Below, in pieces: positions 37,153 to 46,783 of a DNA stretch of 64,000 bases (its first letter is position 1; each line of letters begins with the position of its first letter). Under the pieces are notes generated by a model. It saw only the letters and a list, made by a program, of their open reading frames with translations, did no database searches and was not told the DNA's origin. Position numbers and translations under genes: made by a program. The DNA is from UBA5704 sp036264355 (GTDB lineage: Bacteria; Acidobacteriota; Thermoanaerobaculia; Multivoradales; UBA5704): NCBI GenBank assembly GCA_036264355.1, contig DATARD010000198.1, positions 23,434-87,433 of the forward strand, given 5' to 3'.

Positions 37153-37938
37153 ATGTCAGAAGCGCACGAGGCGCTGGAGAGGGCCGAGCATGCGGCGCAC
37201 AGCGGAGGGCATGAGGATCACGGAGGCCACAAGGGCAGCGCGAAGCTCATCGGCCTGACGATGGCGCTGATCGGCGTGCTCATCGCGCTCTGTGCCGCGA
37301 TGGTGGGCTCCGAGCGCAACGAGCTGACCCGGGCCATGATCATGCAGACCCAGGCCCACTCCGACTACACCAGCGCGAGCACCAAGTTCCGCCTCGTCAT
37401 GCTCGATCTGGAGAACCTGCACGGGGCCCAGGCCGCCCCCGGCGCCCAGCCCAGCCCGGTCCTGGAGCGCTTCATCCGCCTCTACATGGACTACTCCACG
37501 GAACGCACCCTCTCGAAGACCTGGGCCGACAGCTATGAGCCGCTCGTCGAGGCGCACTTCGAGGCCGCGGAAGGGTATGAGAAAGCACAGCTCATCGCCG
37601 AGATCGGCATCGTCATCGCCTCGCTCGGTGTCCTGCTCGCCAGCCGCACCGCCTGGATCATCTCAATCCTCATCGCCGCCCTCTCGGTCGGCCAGCTCGG
37701 CCGCACCCTGGTGCACACCCGCTCCAGCGTCGGCAGCGACAACGTGAAGGTCGAAAAGGCCGAGGAGGCCTACCAGAATCTCCGCAAAGCGCACACCGGC
37801 GCCAACGAAGACGAAAAAACCGTCGACCAGCTCGATCCCGGCGGCAAGATCCGCACCGCGCTGGACGAAAAGATGAAGGCCGCCAACGCGGCGGCGGGGC
37901 ACGGAGAGGGCGAGGAGAAGAAGAAGGAGGAGAAATAG
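37153..37938 (+). CDS. DUF4337 family membrane protein
   Basis: 261 residues. GAAGGGAGA precedes the ATG at 37153. A His-rich N-terminus (HAAHSGGHEDHGGH) is followed by one transmembrane helix (about 32-53) and a long amphipathic middle. A second pair of hydrophobic segments (about 163-200) precedes a charged, helical tail (AEEAYQNLRKA). This layout is the DUF4337 family, of unknown function, often a single gene. The C-terminal run of E and K suggests a cytoplasmic tail. A separate unit after the BNR-gene terminator. Confidence 0.82.
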   Translation: MSEAHEALERAEHAAHSGGHEDHGGHKGSAKLIGLTMALIGVLIALCAAMVGSERNELTRAMIMQTQAHSDYTSASTKFRLVMLDLENLHGAQAAPGAQPSPVLERFIRLYMDYSTERTLSKTWADSYEPLVEAHFEAAEGYEKAQLIAEIGIVIASLGVLLASRTAWIISILIAALSVGQLGRTLVHTRSSVGSDNVKVEKAEEAYQNLRKAHTGANEDEKTVDQLDPGGKIRTALDEKMKAANAAAGHGEGEEKKKEEK

Positions 37939-38016
37939 GGGGATCGGCCAGCGGCTTTGATAGGCTTCTCTCACCAAGCAGTGGCAAAGAGCTGAAATCT
38001 TCGCGGAGGGAAGCCG

Positions 38017-40668
38017 ATGACCGGAGTGTCGCGTGGGTTGGTGGGTCTTGTGCTGTTTCTGTCTCTCGTTGGATCGCCGGCGGCACGGGCGGAGCCTTGG
38101 CGCTCTTCCCTGCACGACCTGACCTATGTCGTGATCGAGAAGCGGGTGCGCACCGACATCGCACCCCCCTGTCCGGGATGCCCGCTCCAGGGTCCCAACG
38201 CCCTGGAGGCTCTGCCGGCCGAGGTGCTGCAAGGCGCCGGGGCCAACTCGGTGGAGTACGAGAGCTTCCTCTCCCTCTATCTCCCGGAGCCGGCCGCCCG
38301 CGCCCTTGCCGCCGTGGCACAGCGGCGCGGCTTGGCCGTCGCTGTCGGCAACGAGCGGGAGATCCATCTCCCCTGGCACACATTCACCCCCGGAGCGGCC
38401 GACGGCCGGGATGATCCCAACGTCACCGCCGCGGTGCCGCCCACCGCCGTCCCGGGGCTGTACCTCGTCCAGTTCGCCTATCCCATCCATCCCGACTGGC
38501 CCGCGGCCCTCGAAGCCTGCGGCGTCCACCAGATCGCCTACTTCCAGAGCCGCACGCTCCTCGTCCGCGCCTCCGGCCTGCCCGCGATCACCGGCTGCTC
38601 CGCCGCGCGCTACCTCTCCTGGAGCGAGTCCTACCGCGCCTCGGACCGCATCGCGCCGGACCTCCTCACCCAGCCGAGCCCGCTCGGCTACTGGCTGCAA
38701 TTCCCCGACGGTACCGACCTCGCCGCCAAGTCGACTCAACTGCCGTCCGGCCTGACCTTCCAGGGAAGCTGGGCCTCGGCGCAGGACCACGTCGCCTACC
38801 TGCGCGTCCAGGCGAGCCCGGCCGCCCTCGCCGCCTACGTGGCCACCGATCCCGACCTCCTCACCGTCGCCAGCCAGTCCGCCGGGGCACCGAGTGACGA
38901 GCGGCAAGGGCAAATCATCGCCGGCAACCACGGAGCCTCGAGCCTCTGCGCGGATCCGGCGAATTGCCAATTTCCCCGCTATAAGGACTGGCTCACCAGC
39001 CGCGGCCTGCTCACCCCCACCAACCAGCAGACCGTGGCCGTGATCGACCAGACCGGCTACGACAACGGACTTCCGCCGACCCCGGGCATCATCGACCACC
39101 ACCCCGACATGGAAAGCCCCGAACGCCTCGCCGCCATCTGCGGTGGTGGCACCACGGCCTACTGCTATACGACGCCGAGCCCCTTCGGCGACCAAGCGGG
39201 CCATCCGACGATGGTAGCCGGCATCATCGCCGCCGACGGCTCCGTCTCGGGAGCCACCGGCGGCACCGACACCGCGGGCTACTATAATGGCATGGGAATC
39301 GCACCCGGAGCGAAGATCTTTTCCTACGAGGTCTCTGGCGGGGGCCTGACTGACATCTCCAATCAGCAGGTGGCCCTCAACTACAGCAGGAACAAGATGG
39401 AGGCAGGTTTTGCGGACCGGGCGTTCATTGCGAACAACAGTTGGAATGAGTTTAAGCAAGACGGTTCGCAGGCGTTTGTACCGAAAGCAGTCTATGACCC
39501 TGTCGCGCAGTTCTATGACAATCGGGTGCTTGATGCAAACACTGCCGTCTCCGGGAATCAGCCGATGACGCTCGTCTTCTCTGCAGGGAACTACGCCTAC
39601 AACTGCGTCACCCAGACGAGCAGTTGGGACTCGGTGAGCAGCCCGGCGGTCGCCAAAAACGTCATCTCAGTCGGGGCGTCGTTGAGCTATCGGCCCGCAC
39701 CGGACCCACCGCTCGCCTGCCGGGGCTGCTTTGGTTCCGATGGCACCACAACCAACGGCCGGCCCCCGGACGAGGACGCGACGAACCTCAACCTGATCGC
39801 CAGCTTCAGCGGCCGGGGCCGCTACTTCGCCCCTTACCCCAGCACGGCGACCGCCAACAACACGCGCATCAAGCCGGATCTCGTAGCACCAGGCGTGCGG
39901 GTCTTCTCGACCGTGCCTTATCAGTACACATCGTACACATCCGGCACGCCAACGGGTTGTGTCAACTTTTACCCTTCATCTCCGATGACGTATCACACCT
40001 ACGGCACCGGCACGAGCTTCGCCGCACCGGTGGTGAGCGCCGCCGCGGCCATCGCCCGCAAATTGTTTCTAGACCAGGGCATCAGCAACCCATCGCCGAG
40101 CCTCATCAAGGCTGCCCTCATCGCCACAGCCGACGATCTCGGCGGATTCGCCGGCAACGAGCATCGGCCGAGCCCGCTCTATGGTTGGGGCAGGGTCTCT
40201 CTCGTCCGGCTCACCGACAGCACCCCGAAAAAAATCGTCTCGGCGACTCCTGCTTCCCCCACGACCAACCAGGTCGGAGTGGGGCAGAGCATCATCTACA
40301 AGCTCAAAGTCTCCGACCCGGCCGCTCCCATCCTCGTCGTTCTCGCCTGGGACGATCCAGCGTCGAGCACTCAGTCCGACTCTTCTGCACCGCTCACCAA
40401 CGACCTCGTCCTCGACGTGGCAGACGGAGTTTATCGAGGCAACTTCTTCAACTCGAACATGACCGGGACGAACGACGGCTGGTCCTACCCCTTCACTTTT
40501 GGCGTAGCCGCCAACGACACGGTCAACAATGTCGAAGCGGTGTTCATCCCGGCTGGGACCTTTACAACGGGAACTGTGGTGAAGGTCAAGGTCACGGGCA
40601 TCAGCATGGCACCCGCCGCACCGCAACAGACTTTCGCGCTTTATGCATACAACCTGATTTCGTCATAA
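38017..40668 (+). CDS. Secreted subtilisin-like (S8) serine peptidase
   Basis: 883 residues; GGAGGGA lies about seven bases before the ATG at 38017. A signal peptide ends near AARAEP. An N-terminal pro-region (to about 330) precedes the catalytic domain. The triad is intact: D344 in VAVIDQTGYD, H396 in GHPTMVAGIIA, S667 in GTSFAAPVV. The oxyanion asparagine region (SAGNYAYNC) is also present. Long inserts account for the 270-residue spacing between H and S. After about 720 a C-terminal beta-domain follows. It should hydrolyse proteins outside the cell and may act with the metalloprotease. Confidence 0.9.
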   Translation: MTGVSRGLVGLVLFLSLVGSPAARAEPWRSSLHDLTYVVIEKRVRTDIAPPCPGCPLQGPNALEALPAEVLQGAGANSVEYESFLSLYLPEPAARALAAVAQRRGLAVAVGNEREIHLPWHTFTPGAADGRDDPNVTAAVPPTAVPGLYLVQFAYPIHPDWPAALEACGVHQIAYFQSRTLLVRASGLPAITGCSAARYLSWSESYRASDRIAPDLLTQPSPLGYWLQFPDGTDLAAKSTQLPSGLTFQGSWASAQDHVAYLRVQASPAALAAYVATDPDLLTVASQSAGAPSDERQGQIIAGNHGASSLCADPANCQFPRYKDWLTSRGLLTPTNQQTVAVIDQTGYDNGLPPTPGIIDHHPDMESPERLAAICGGGTTAYCYTTPSPFGDQAGHPTMVAGIIAADGSVSGATGGTDTAGYYNGMGIAPGAKIFSYEVSGGGLTDISNQQVALNYSRNKMEAGFADRAFIANNSWNEFKQDGSQAFVPKAVYDPVAQFYDNRVLDANTAVSGNQPMTLVFSAGNYAYNCVTQTSSWDSVSSPAVAKNVISVGASLSYRPAPDPPLACRGCFGSDGTTTNGRPPDEDATNLNLIASFSGRGRYFAPYPSTATANNTRIKPDLVAPGVRVFSTVPYQYTSYTSGTPTGCVNFYPSSPMTYHTYGTGTSFAAPVVSAAAAIARKLFLDQGISNPSPSLIKAALIATADDLGGFAGNEHRPSPLYGWGRVSLVRLTDSTPKKIVSATPASPTTNQVGVGQSIIYKLKVSDPAAPILVVLAWDDPASSTQSDSSAPLTNDLVLDVADGVYRGNFFNSNMTGTNDGWSYPFTFGVAANDTVNNVEAVFIPAGTFTTGTVVKVKVTGISMAPAAPQQTFALYAYNLISS

Positions 40669-40697
40669 GCATGGGGACCCAGGAAGGCGAAACTCGA

Positions 40698-42035
40698 ATG
40701 ACCATCTCAAGAAACGTCTACGCCGCCGCGCTCATGAGCGTGGCGTTCGCGAGCATGCCGCTCGCCGCCGCCACCACGATTCGTGAGTTCGTGGTCCCGA
40801 CCGACAGCTTCGACTTGACAGCGGGAGCGGATGGAGCGGTGTGGTTCACGATATCCGATGCAACGGCTTTGGGCCGGCTCTCCACGGACGGCACATACCG
40901 AACTGTCGATTTGCCTGCTCCGTCGGTGCCGTTCGAAGACTTAGGGCTGCTGGGAATCACCTTGGCACCCGACGGGAGCCTCTGGGCGGCAGCTCCGCTT
41001 CGCAATTCTGTGTTCCGCCTTTCACTCGCTGGCGTCACCTCACAGTTTCAGACGCCAAACCTCTCTCCATCCGCTGTAACGACGGGACCGGATGGCAACG
41101 TTTGGTTCTCTGCGCCGCACACCGTTGGGCGGATTACCAATAGTGGGCAGATAACTCTCTTTGGTGTTCCGAACAACTTGGCCGTCGGTCACATCACGGC
41201 CGGCCCGGACGGCAACTTGTGGCTGGCCGAGAAGAACGCCAATAAAGTCGCTCGCGTCACCCTAACTGGTGATGTCACCGAATTCACTCTGCCGCACCCC
41301 GGAAGCAGCCCTCTTTCAATCACTCCAGGCTTCAACAACGATCTCTGGTTCACGGAAGCGGATGGCAACCGGATCGGGCACATAACAACGAGCGGTGCCA
41401 TCACGGAATATGACCTCCCTCATCCGAGCTCTCAGCCGGTTACGATCGTCAAGGCGCCGGACGGCAACCTGTGGTTTACGGAGTACGCGGGGCGCATTGG
41501 CCGCATCACACCCCAGGGTGTGGTCACGGAGATCACTGTTCCCGTGCCAACGGTGAAGCCTGCTGCGCTTGCGGTCGGGCCGGATGGCAATCTCTGGTTC
41601 ACCGAAACTCAGGGCATCAGCATCGGCCGCGTCACCCTCGGCGGCACGCCAGGTCCCTGCGTTCCCGGCGACACCGTGCTCTGCATCGACGACACTCCCG
41701 GTGACCGGCGCTTCAAGGTGGAGGTGGAATATTCGACGACGCAGGGCGGCGGGTTGGCCGGCAGTGCTCATGCCGTTCCGCTCGCGAGCCTGGACGTCAA
41801 CCGCGGCGGTCTTTTCTGGTTCTTCAGTCAGGACAACCCGGAGCTGCTGGTGAAGGTGCTCGATGGCTGCGCCGACAACGGACACCGCTGGGTGTTCCTC
41901 TCCGGCGGCACCAATGTGGGGCTTATCGCAACGGTCGCGGACACGGTGACCGGCGAGGTCCATACGTATTACAACCGCGACGTGACGCCGTTTGCGCCGG
42001 TGCAGGACACCAAGGCGCACGCCTGCGTGCCGTAA
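40698..42035 (+). CDS. Virginiamycin B lyase (Vgb)-like beta-propeller with acidobacterial C-terminal domain
   Basis: 445 residues from the ATG at 40698, which follows GGAAGG by about nine bases; an ATG at 40671 is in frame. A signal peptide is followed by a propeller of repeated GPDGNLWFTE-like blades (from about 45 to 310). Vgb linearises streptogramin B, but this fold is also found in secreted proteins without that activity, and I see no reason to infer resistance. The last 120 residues (from CVPGDTVLC to TKAHACVP) form a domain recurrent in secreted proteins of Thermoanaerobaculia-like genomes. Terminator at 42043. Confidence 0.8.
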   Translation: MTISRNVYAAALMSVAFASMPLAAATTIREFVVPTDSFDLTAGADGAVWFTISDATALGRLSTDGTYRTVDLPAPSVPFEDLGLLGITLAPDGSLWAAAPLRNSVFRLSLAGVTSQFQTPNLSPSAVTTGPDGNVWFSAPHTVGRITNSGQITLFGVPNNLAVGHITAGPDGNLWLAEKNANKVARVTLTGDVTEFTLPHPGSSPLSITPGFNNDLWFTEADGNRIGHITTSGAITEYDLPHPSSQPVTIVKAPDGNLWFTEYAGRIGRITPQGVVTEITVPVPTVKPAALAVGPDGNLWFTETQGISIGRVTLGGTPGPCVPGDTVLCIDDTPGDRRFKVEVEYSTTQGGGLAGSAHAVPLASLDVNRGGLFWFFSQDNPELLVKVLDGCADNGHRWVFLSGGTNVGLIATVADTVTGEVHTYYNRDVTPFAPVQDTKAHACVP

Positions 42036-42042
42036 AAACCAC

Positions 42043-42071
42043 AAAGGCCCCGGCATTGCGCCGGGGCCTTT
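42043..42071 (+). terminator. Rho-independent terminator of the Vgb-like gene
   Basis: AAAGGCCCCGGC, a short AT-containing loop, GCCGGGGCCTTT. A 12-bp perfect stem ending in TTT (then CTCC), 8 bp after the stop. It may be bidirectional, because the next gene (minus strand) ends at 42134. Confidence 0.85.
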
Positions 42072-42133
42072 CTCCGTCAAATCACTTCACAACAGGGTGG
42101 CCGCCGTGGACACCCCAGATTCACTCGTCCGTG

Positions 42134-42595
42134 CTACGAAGCCGCCGCCGGCACTTCCTTCTTGAGAAGCTCCACTTCCTTCTTGAGAAGATCATTCTCC
42201 TGCTTTTGCAGCTCCGCTTCCTGCGCCTTCAAGGCTTCTTCCTGCGCCTTGAGCTGCGCCGCCTTGCGCGCGCCGCGCTTGCGGAGCGGGACCACCTGGA
42301 ACGAGGAGAGCTTTTCGTTCCGCGACCCGAGCTTGAACTTCGCCGCGCTTTGAAGCTGGAAGGCCGCGTTCTGGGCCTGTTCGAGGGCCGTCCTCATGTC
42401 CTGCGTCGCGGCTTGCCGGTCTCCCCGGAGAGCATCCTGCCGCGACTTGGCGTCTTCCGCGGCGGTCAGCGCCGCTTCCAGGGTCGCCACCTGCGCCGTG
42501 ACGTCCGGCAGCACGGCCGCGTTTTCCTTCACTGCCACCACTAGACGCCGCAGGCCGGTGATGAAGACGGGATAGTTCTTGATGTTCGGTGTCAT
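42134..42595 (-). CDS. Coiled-coil protein of unknown function
   Basis: 153 residues; the ribosome-binding site GGAGGAAACC precedes the ATG at 42595. Residues 25-80 are Ala-rich and helical (TLEAALTAAEDA), and the C-terminal 45 residues are a strong heptad coiled coil (KAQEEALKAQEAELQ, then ENDLLKKEVELLKKE). Acidic/basic alternation and lack of cysteines indicate a cytoplasmic oligomer. No family recognised. It starts 9 bp after the preceding gene's stop, so both form one operon. Confidence 0.72.
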   Translation of the reverse strand: MTPNIKNYPVFITGLRRLVVAVKENAAVLPDVTAQVATLEAALTAAEDAKSRQDALRGDRQAATQDMRTALEQAQNAAFQLQSAAKFKLGSRNEKLSSFQVVPLRKRGARKAAQLKAQEEALKAQEAELQKQENDLLKKEVELLKKEVPAAAS

Positions 42596-42604
42596 GGTTT
42601 CCTC

Positions 42605-42994
42605 CTAGACCAGGCTGGCGGCGAAATCGAGCTGTTCCCGGCCGATCACTCCGCTCCCCTCTCCGTAGGACGGCGCCAGCACGGTGATCACCACCCGGCT
42701 GCCGCTCAAACCGATCTGGACCGCCTGCCGGGTGCGCGCCGCCTCCCGCAGAACGAAGCTCGCGTAGTCCGTGGCACCGAACGGCGACGGCAAGGCCCGC
42801 GTCCGCCCGATCGCCTGTCCGCCCGACGCCAGGCTCCAGCCCGGCATCCTGCGGAGGCGGTCCTCCAGCCACTTCTGCTGCGCGCCTTCGATCGCGGCCG
42901 ATGCGGCCGCGGCGAATTCGAATTGCACCCGCTCGGCCTTGAGGTCGAGCTCATCCTGGGGATCGCTCCCCACCTGCGTCTGCACATCACTCAT
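42605..42994 (-). CDS. Hypothetical protein, first of a two-gene operon
   Basis: 129 residues; GGAGAGAG lies six bases before the ATG at 42994. The N-terminal half is helical (FEFAAAASAAIEGAQQKWLED), the C-terminal half is strand-rich (VQIGLSGSRVVITVLAP). No recognised domain. It is followed after 9 bp by the coiled-coil gene, which suggests the two products work together. I see no signal peptide or membrane segment. Confidence 0.65.
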   Translation of the reverse strand: MSDVQTQVGSDPQDELDLKAERVQFEFAAAASAAIEGAQQKWLEDRLRRMPGWSLASGGQAIGRTRALPSPFGATDYASFVLREAARTRQAVQIGLSGSRVVITVLAPSYGEGSGVIGREQLDFAASLV

Positions 42995-43160
42995 ACTGCT
43001 CTCTCCTTTTCGGAAAGCTCCGGGATCAGAATTGACCTCGGAATCGTGAACCGGCTTTGTGGGCCGGGAACATCCGGGAAACCAAAGCGTAAACTTCTCG
43101 ACAGCTTTCCGCGCCAGGATGTGCGCGCGTTCTCTGAAAGCTGTTCCGGGACTCTAAAAC

Positions 43161-44150
43161 CTAAACTTCAGACGCCAACTGCCGGAGCTGCTGCTCGATG
43201 CCATGGATCTGCAAAGATTCCGTGGAGCCTTCCGGCCAGCCGGCAGCGAACACCCGCAGACCCTCTTCGACCGCGGCCAGCGCCTGGTCCGGCTGGTCCA
43301 TGGCGAGCAGCGCCACCGCGAGGCTCTGGATGAGCCGGCTGGCGAGATCGGCGGTCAGGAACCGTCCGGACCGCCCCACCTGCTCCAGATCGGCGAGTGC
43401 GTCCAACGGCTCGCTGCTGTCGAGCGCGAGCGCGGCCCGTTCGAGGAGCACCGCGGCCTTCTCGCGTCCACAGCCGACCTCTTCATACAGCCGCGCCGCC
43501 CGGCCGAGCAGGCCCGCCGATTCGTCCCGCCGCAACTGGTCGCGGCGCAAGCGCGCCAGGGCGCACAGGTAGCCGGCCCGCTCGAGGGGGTCCGCGGCTT
43601 CGGTGACGAAACGCACCGCCTCGGCGAGCGCGGTCTCCGCATCGGCGAGCCGGCCCTCCGCGCGAGCCGCTTCGCCCACCTCGGACCACGCGCCGGTCCC
43701 GAGATCGGCCGCCCGCGCGTCCCCAGCCAACATCGCCGTGACGGCCTCCGCCAGCTCTCCCCGCTCCGGACCGCTGCGGCGCCTGGCCTCCTGGAGCAGC
43801 GCCTGCGCCAGGCGCAAGGAGCCGTCGTCCGCGTCCCGCTCCGCGATCCGCGCCAGGCGCTCGCGGTGCGGCAGGGCGAGCAGCTCGCCGAGCCCCGGCT
43901 CCGGCTCCTGCCGGAGAAGCCGCAGCTCCTCCCGGTGCGCCGCCACGCGCCGCAGCACACTCGCGTAATCGACCTCGCTGCGCGGACGCGGCGAGAACGT
44001 CCAGCCCTGCTGCTCGGCGGGCGCGAGCACGGCTTCCACGTCGACCTGGCAGACCACACAGCGGACGAGGTGGAGCACGAGCCCCGCCTCTTCGGTGTGC
44101 AGCTCGACCAGGAAGTCCCGCAACAGGTCGCTCTGGGGATGACTCTTCAT
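43161..44150 (-). CDS. TPR-like protein with N-terminal Cys-pair, related to the gene at 44910
   Basis: 329 residues; GAGG precedes the ATG at 44150. The N-terminus has LHLVRCVVCQVDV, a CxxC pair at the position where the protein encoded at 44910 has HHLVAGCAECR, so both resemble the zinc-binding/anti-sigma-like start of this family. The rest is about seven helical hairpins (for example AETALAEAVRF and SAGLLGRAARLYEEVG), consistent with TPR repeats. It probably binds a partner protein or peptide. It is divergent from a small secreted peptide gene at 44517. The family occurs in many copies in related genomes (my recollection, not checked). Confidence 0.7.
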   Translation of the reverse strand: MKSHPQSDLLRDFLVELHTEEAGLVLHLVRCVVCQVDVEAVLAPAEQQGWTFSPRPRSEVDYASVLRRVAAHREELRLLRQEPEPGLGELLALPHRERLARIAERDADDGSLRLAQALLQEARRRSGPERGELAEAVTAMLAGDARAADLGTGAWSEVGEAARAEGRLADAETALAEAVRFVTEAADPLERAGYLCALARLRRDQLRRDESAGLLGRAARLYEEVGCGREKAAVLLERAALALDSSEPLDALADLEQVGRSGRFLTADLASRLIQSLAVALLAMDQPDQALAAVEEGLRVFAAGWPEGSTESLQIHGIEQQLRQLASEV

Positions 44151-44516
44151 GGGATGGGTCCTCGGTGGCCTTTCGTCAAAATTTTTTACAGGTCTATTCG
44201 TTCCTTACTGCGTAACTGTACGACCTGCCACCATGGATGTCAAGAGTCATTTTCGCTCGCGGATCAACTTTCGACGCATGCCAAGGTGGCACCGCCTGAA
44301 ATACGGCTCTTTCTCTCGGTTGCCATTCCCTCTTGCTGTCTCGTCTATCAGCGTCTATTTTACCGTATCAAGGTACTGCGAAGCGCGCGTGAGCCCGCGC
44401 CGTCTCCTCCAAAGACGAGCGGCCGGTTTGCCGATGCTTCACACTTCGGAGATACGATGAGCTCGCGAGACCCGCCAATCCCGGTCCGGACCTGGCGAGC
44501 TTTCAGGAGATTGACC
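44151..44516. other. 366-bp intergenic region, divergent TPR and peptide genes
   Basis: AT-rich compared with its surroundings. It contains a run of T (ATTTTTT near 44185), so a transcriptional start or stop signal is plausible, and the promoter at 44333. No open frame with a ribosome-binding site. Confidence 0.6.
44333..44361 (+). promoter_or_regulatory. Candidate sigma70 promoter (TTGCTG, 17 bp, TATTTT)
   Basis: TTGCTG at 44333-44338 and TATTTT at 44356-44361, with 17 bp between. It faces the small secreted peptide gene at 44517. The leader would be about 150 bases. Confidence 0.4.
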
Positions 44517-44789
44517 ATGTCGTCCAGCTCGAAGATTGTCGTCCGGCGCGTTCTCGCCCTTCTCGTCCTCACCTTCGTCCTCGTGCCCGCCGTGCTCCCC
44601 GCGGCCGACAGCCACACACCCAAGACCGCACCCGCGGCCTCTTTCTGGAGCCACCCCTTCGCGTCGCTCTGGAGCCTGGCCGTCCAGGCCGCCTGCACCC
44701 TCGACGGTGACCGCTGCCCGAAGCCCGTCACCACCGGCGGCTGCGACAAAGGGATCTCCATTGATCCCAACGGTGGCTGCGCACAGTAG
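44517..44789 (+). CDS. Small secreted peptide precursor with four cysteines
   Basis: 90 residues from the ATG at 44517; AGGAG lies seven bases upstream (an in-frame ATG at 44457 has none). A signal peptide of about 31 residues (VVRRVLALLVLTFVLVPA) leaves a mature peptide of about 60 residues with four Cys in its second half (AACTLDGDRC, TTGGCDKG, NGGCAQ). Gly- and Asp-rich around the cysteines. It lies between divergent TPR genes and before the 44910 TPR gene. It could be an extracellular signal, bacteriocin or structural peptide; nothing in the sequence decides. Confidence 0.65.
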   Translation: MSSSSKIVVRRVLALLVLTFVLVPAVLPAADSHTPKTAPAASFWSHPFASLWSLAVQAACTLDGDRCPKPVTTGGCDKGISIDPNGGCAQ

Positions 44790-44909
44790 CCCCGCCTCGC
44801 CGCAGGAGGTCTTTTCCGCGGGAATGCCTACGTGTTCTCTCAATCGAGAACTCGCCGGAACGGAGATGTGAGACAATCCTCCTGACTGCAAACTTGGGGG
44901 AGCCCGCAC

Positions 44910-46271
44910 TTGAGCCATTTCACCGAGCAGGATCTCCGGATGTTCGTCGCCGGCGCGCTTGACCTCGCGAGCCGCCGGCGCCTTCTCCACCACCTCGTCG
45001 CCGGCTGCGCCGAGTGCCGCGCCTCGGCCGGCTGGCTCGCGAGCCACCTGGATACGGACGAGGGACCACCCGCGGACCCGCCGCGCTACAAGGAGTCGGA
45101 CTATGACGAGGTCGCCGCCCGCGTCCTCGCCACGGCGCGGGCGAGCGGCGAGCGCGTCTTCCGCGAGCACCAGGCGCGGGAGAGCTTCCTCGCCGCCCTC
45201 CGCCCACTCCACCTGCCCTATGGAGAAGTTCTCGACCGCGTCGAGACGAGCGGCCTGCCCACCCGGGCCCGCGTCGACGCTCTGCTGGCGCTGAGCTTCG
45301 AGGAGCGGGCGCGCGATCCCTGGTGCATGCTCCAGTACGCCCTGGTCGCCCAGATCACCGCCGGCTCCCTGCCCCGGGCGAAAGACGCCCGGAGCTACTC
45401 GACGGCCGAAGCGGCCGACGTCCTGGCCCGGGCCTGGGGCGAGGTCGCGAACGCCTATCGGGTGAACGAAAAACTGCCCCAGGCCGCGCGCGCTCTCGCC
45501 CGGGCGGAGGCCGCGCGCACCGGCGGCTCTCAGGAGCCCATGCTCCACGCCCGCCTGCTCGACATCGAGGCCTCCCTGCGGACCGACCAGCGCCGCTACG
45601 ACGAGGCGCGCCGCCTTCTCGATCAAGTCATCGGGATCTACCAGGAGATCGGTGAGACGCATCTCGCCGGACGCGCTCTAATCAGCCGGGGGATTGGACT
45701 TCACTATGACGGAGAGAGCTCGGAGGCCGTAGCGCTATTGAGGAAGGGTCTTGACCTATTGGATGACCGGGACTCCCAAATGCTCGCGATGGCACGAAAG
45801 GCGCTCCTGGATGCCATGGCCGCGAACGGCGAGTACGCCGAGGCCGCGGAGCTGCTGCTCAAGAGCGGCCTGCGCGAGGCGTTCGCCACCGAGCCGGTGA
45901 GCTATCTGAAGGTACGCTGGCTGGAGGGCCGGATCTTCGCGGGCCTGGGCAAGCTCGACCGTGCCGCGACCGCTTTCGCCGCGGCCCGCGAGAGCTTCCT
46001 GGAGTATGGGCTCGAGTACGAGGGCGCCCTGGTGGGCCTGGAGTCCGCCGCCGTCCTCCTCCAGCAGAGCCGGCTGGACGAGGTCGAGGCGCTGGCGACC
46101 GAAGCGCTGGAGATCTTCGAGATCCTGGAGATCCGGCGCGAAGCCGTGCGGGCCGTCGCCTACCTGCAGAAGGTCTGCGTCTCGCGTAAAGCCACGGTCG
46201 AGCTGGTGCGCGAGGTGGTCTCCTTCCTGGAGCGCCTCGAACGCCGGCCCAACCTGCGCTTCTTCTATTAG
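44910..46271 (+). CDS. TPR-repeat protein with N-terminal HHxxxxCxxC motif
   Basis: 453 residues from a TTG at 44910 (GGGGGAG eight bases upstream); an internal ATG lies 12 codons later. The N-terminus (RRRLLHHLVAGCAECRASA) resembles anti-sigma-type zinc-finger or FecR-like starts. The remaining 350 residues are TPR hairpins (LTDQRRYDEARRLLDQVIGIY, for example, with canonical small residues). The last 100 residues have clean TPR units ending EIRREAVRAVAYLQK. Such proteins bind other proteins or peptides. It lies 120 bp downstream of a secreted peptide gene and is convergent with two XRE-regulator genes. Confidence 0.72.
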   Translation: MSHFTEQDLRMFVAGALDLASRRRLLHHLVAGCAECRASAGWLASHLDTDEGPPADPPRYKESDYDEVAARVLATARASGERVFREHQARESFLAALRPLHLPYGEVLDRVETSGLPTRARVDALLALSFEERARDPWCMLQYALVAQITAGSLPRAKDARSYSTAEAADVLARAWGEVANAYRVNEKLPQAARALARAEAARTGGSQEPMLHARLLDIEASLRTDQRRYDEARRLLDQVIGIYQEIGETHLAGRALISRGIGLHYDGESSEAVALLRKGLDLLDDRDSQMLAMARKALLDAMAANGEYAEAAELLLKSGLREAFATEPVSYLKVRWLEGRIFAGLGKLDRAATAFAAARESFLEYGLEYEGALVGLESAAVLLQQSRLDEVEALATEALEIFEILEIRREAVRAVAYLQKVCVSRKATVELVREVVSFLERLERRPNLRFFY

Positions 46272-46326
46272 AGGCGCCTCACTCCCTCGGGGTGGGCGGC
46301 CGCCCTGCCCGCCCCCTCCCCGACTC

Positions 46327-46773
46327 TTACTCCGCCTTGCTCTTCGGCTCGGGCCCCCCGGTGACGAGCCGCTGCAGGGCGCGCCGCACCGCCGCTTCGA
46401 CCACGTGGTCCAGCTCGCGGCTCATGCGCTGCTCCGACTCCTCGGCGTCCTCGGCGCCTTCGGTCTCCAGCAGCGCCTTCACCAGCGGATTGGTCGACCG
46501 CTTCTTGAGCCGGTACGCGAGAGAAAAGAACTCCTCCGGCGTCAGCCCGATCGCCCCGGAGAGCATCAGGATGTAGCTCACCTGTGGCCGAACGGCCCCG
46601 GTCAGGATCTTGCTGATCATGGAGCTCCCCAAACCGAGCTCCGCCCCCAGCGTGCGCATGGACTTCTTGGACAGTCTCACCAGGCGGGAAAGAAGTTGCA
46701 TCAAGCGCGCCGCCTCTGCCTCCGCCGCCTTCGCCAATTCAGTTTCTTGCATCCCAGTTTCGTGCGTCTCCAT
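46327..46773 (-). CDS. XRE-family transcriptional regulator 1
   Basis: 148 residues from the ATG at 46773. A lambda-repressor-type helix-turn-helix (about 20-90) contains MRTLGAELGLGSSMISKILTG, with the recognition helix SSMISKIL. C-terminal to it, a helical acidic region (EGAEDAEESEQRM) likely forms a dimerisation module. 39 of 67 aligned residues are identical to the regulator encoded at 46837-47193, so it is a tandem duplicate. Both have a GTGATAG box 11 bp upstream of the start. Convergent with the TPR gene at 44910. Confidence 0.82.
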   Translation of the reverse strand: METHETGMQETELAKAAEAEAARLMQLLSRLVRLSKKSMRTLGAELGLGSSMISKILTGAVRPQVSYILMLSGAIGLTPEEFFSLAYRLKKRSTNPLVKALLETEGAEDAEESEQRMSRELDHVVEAAVRRALQRLVTGGPEPKSKAE

Positions 46774-46783
46774 AAGCGCCAGC

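Noticed and set aside
40698..42035. Streptogramin resistance from the Vgb-like propeller
   Set aside because: The propeller fold is shared by many secreted proteins, this one has an extra C-terminal domain and no resistance context.
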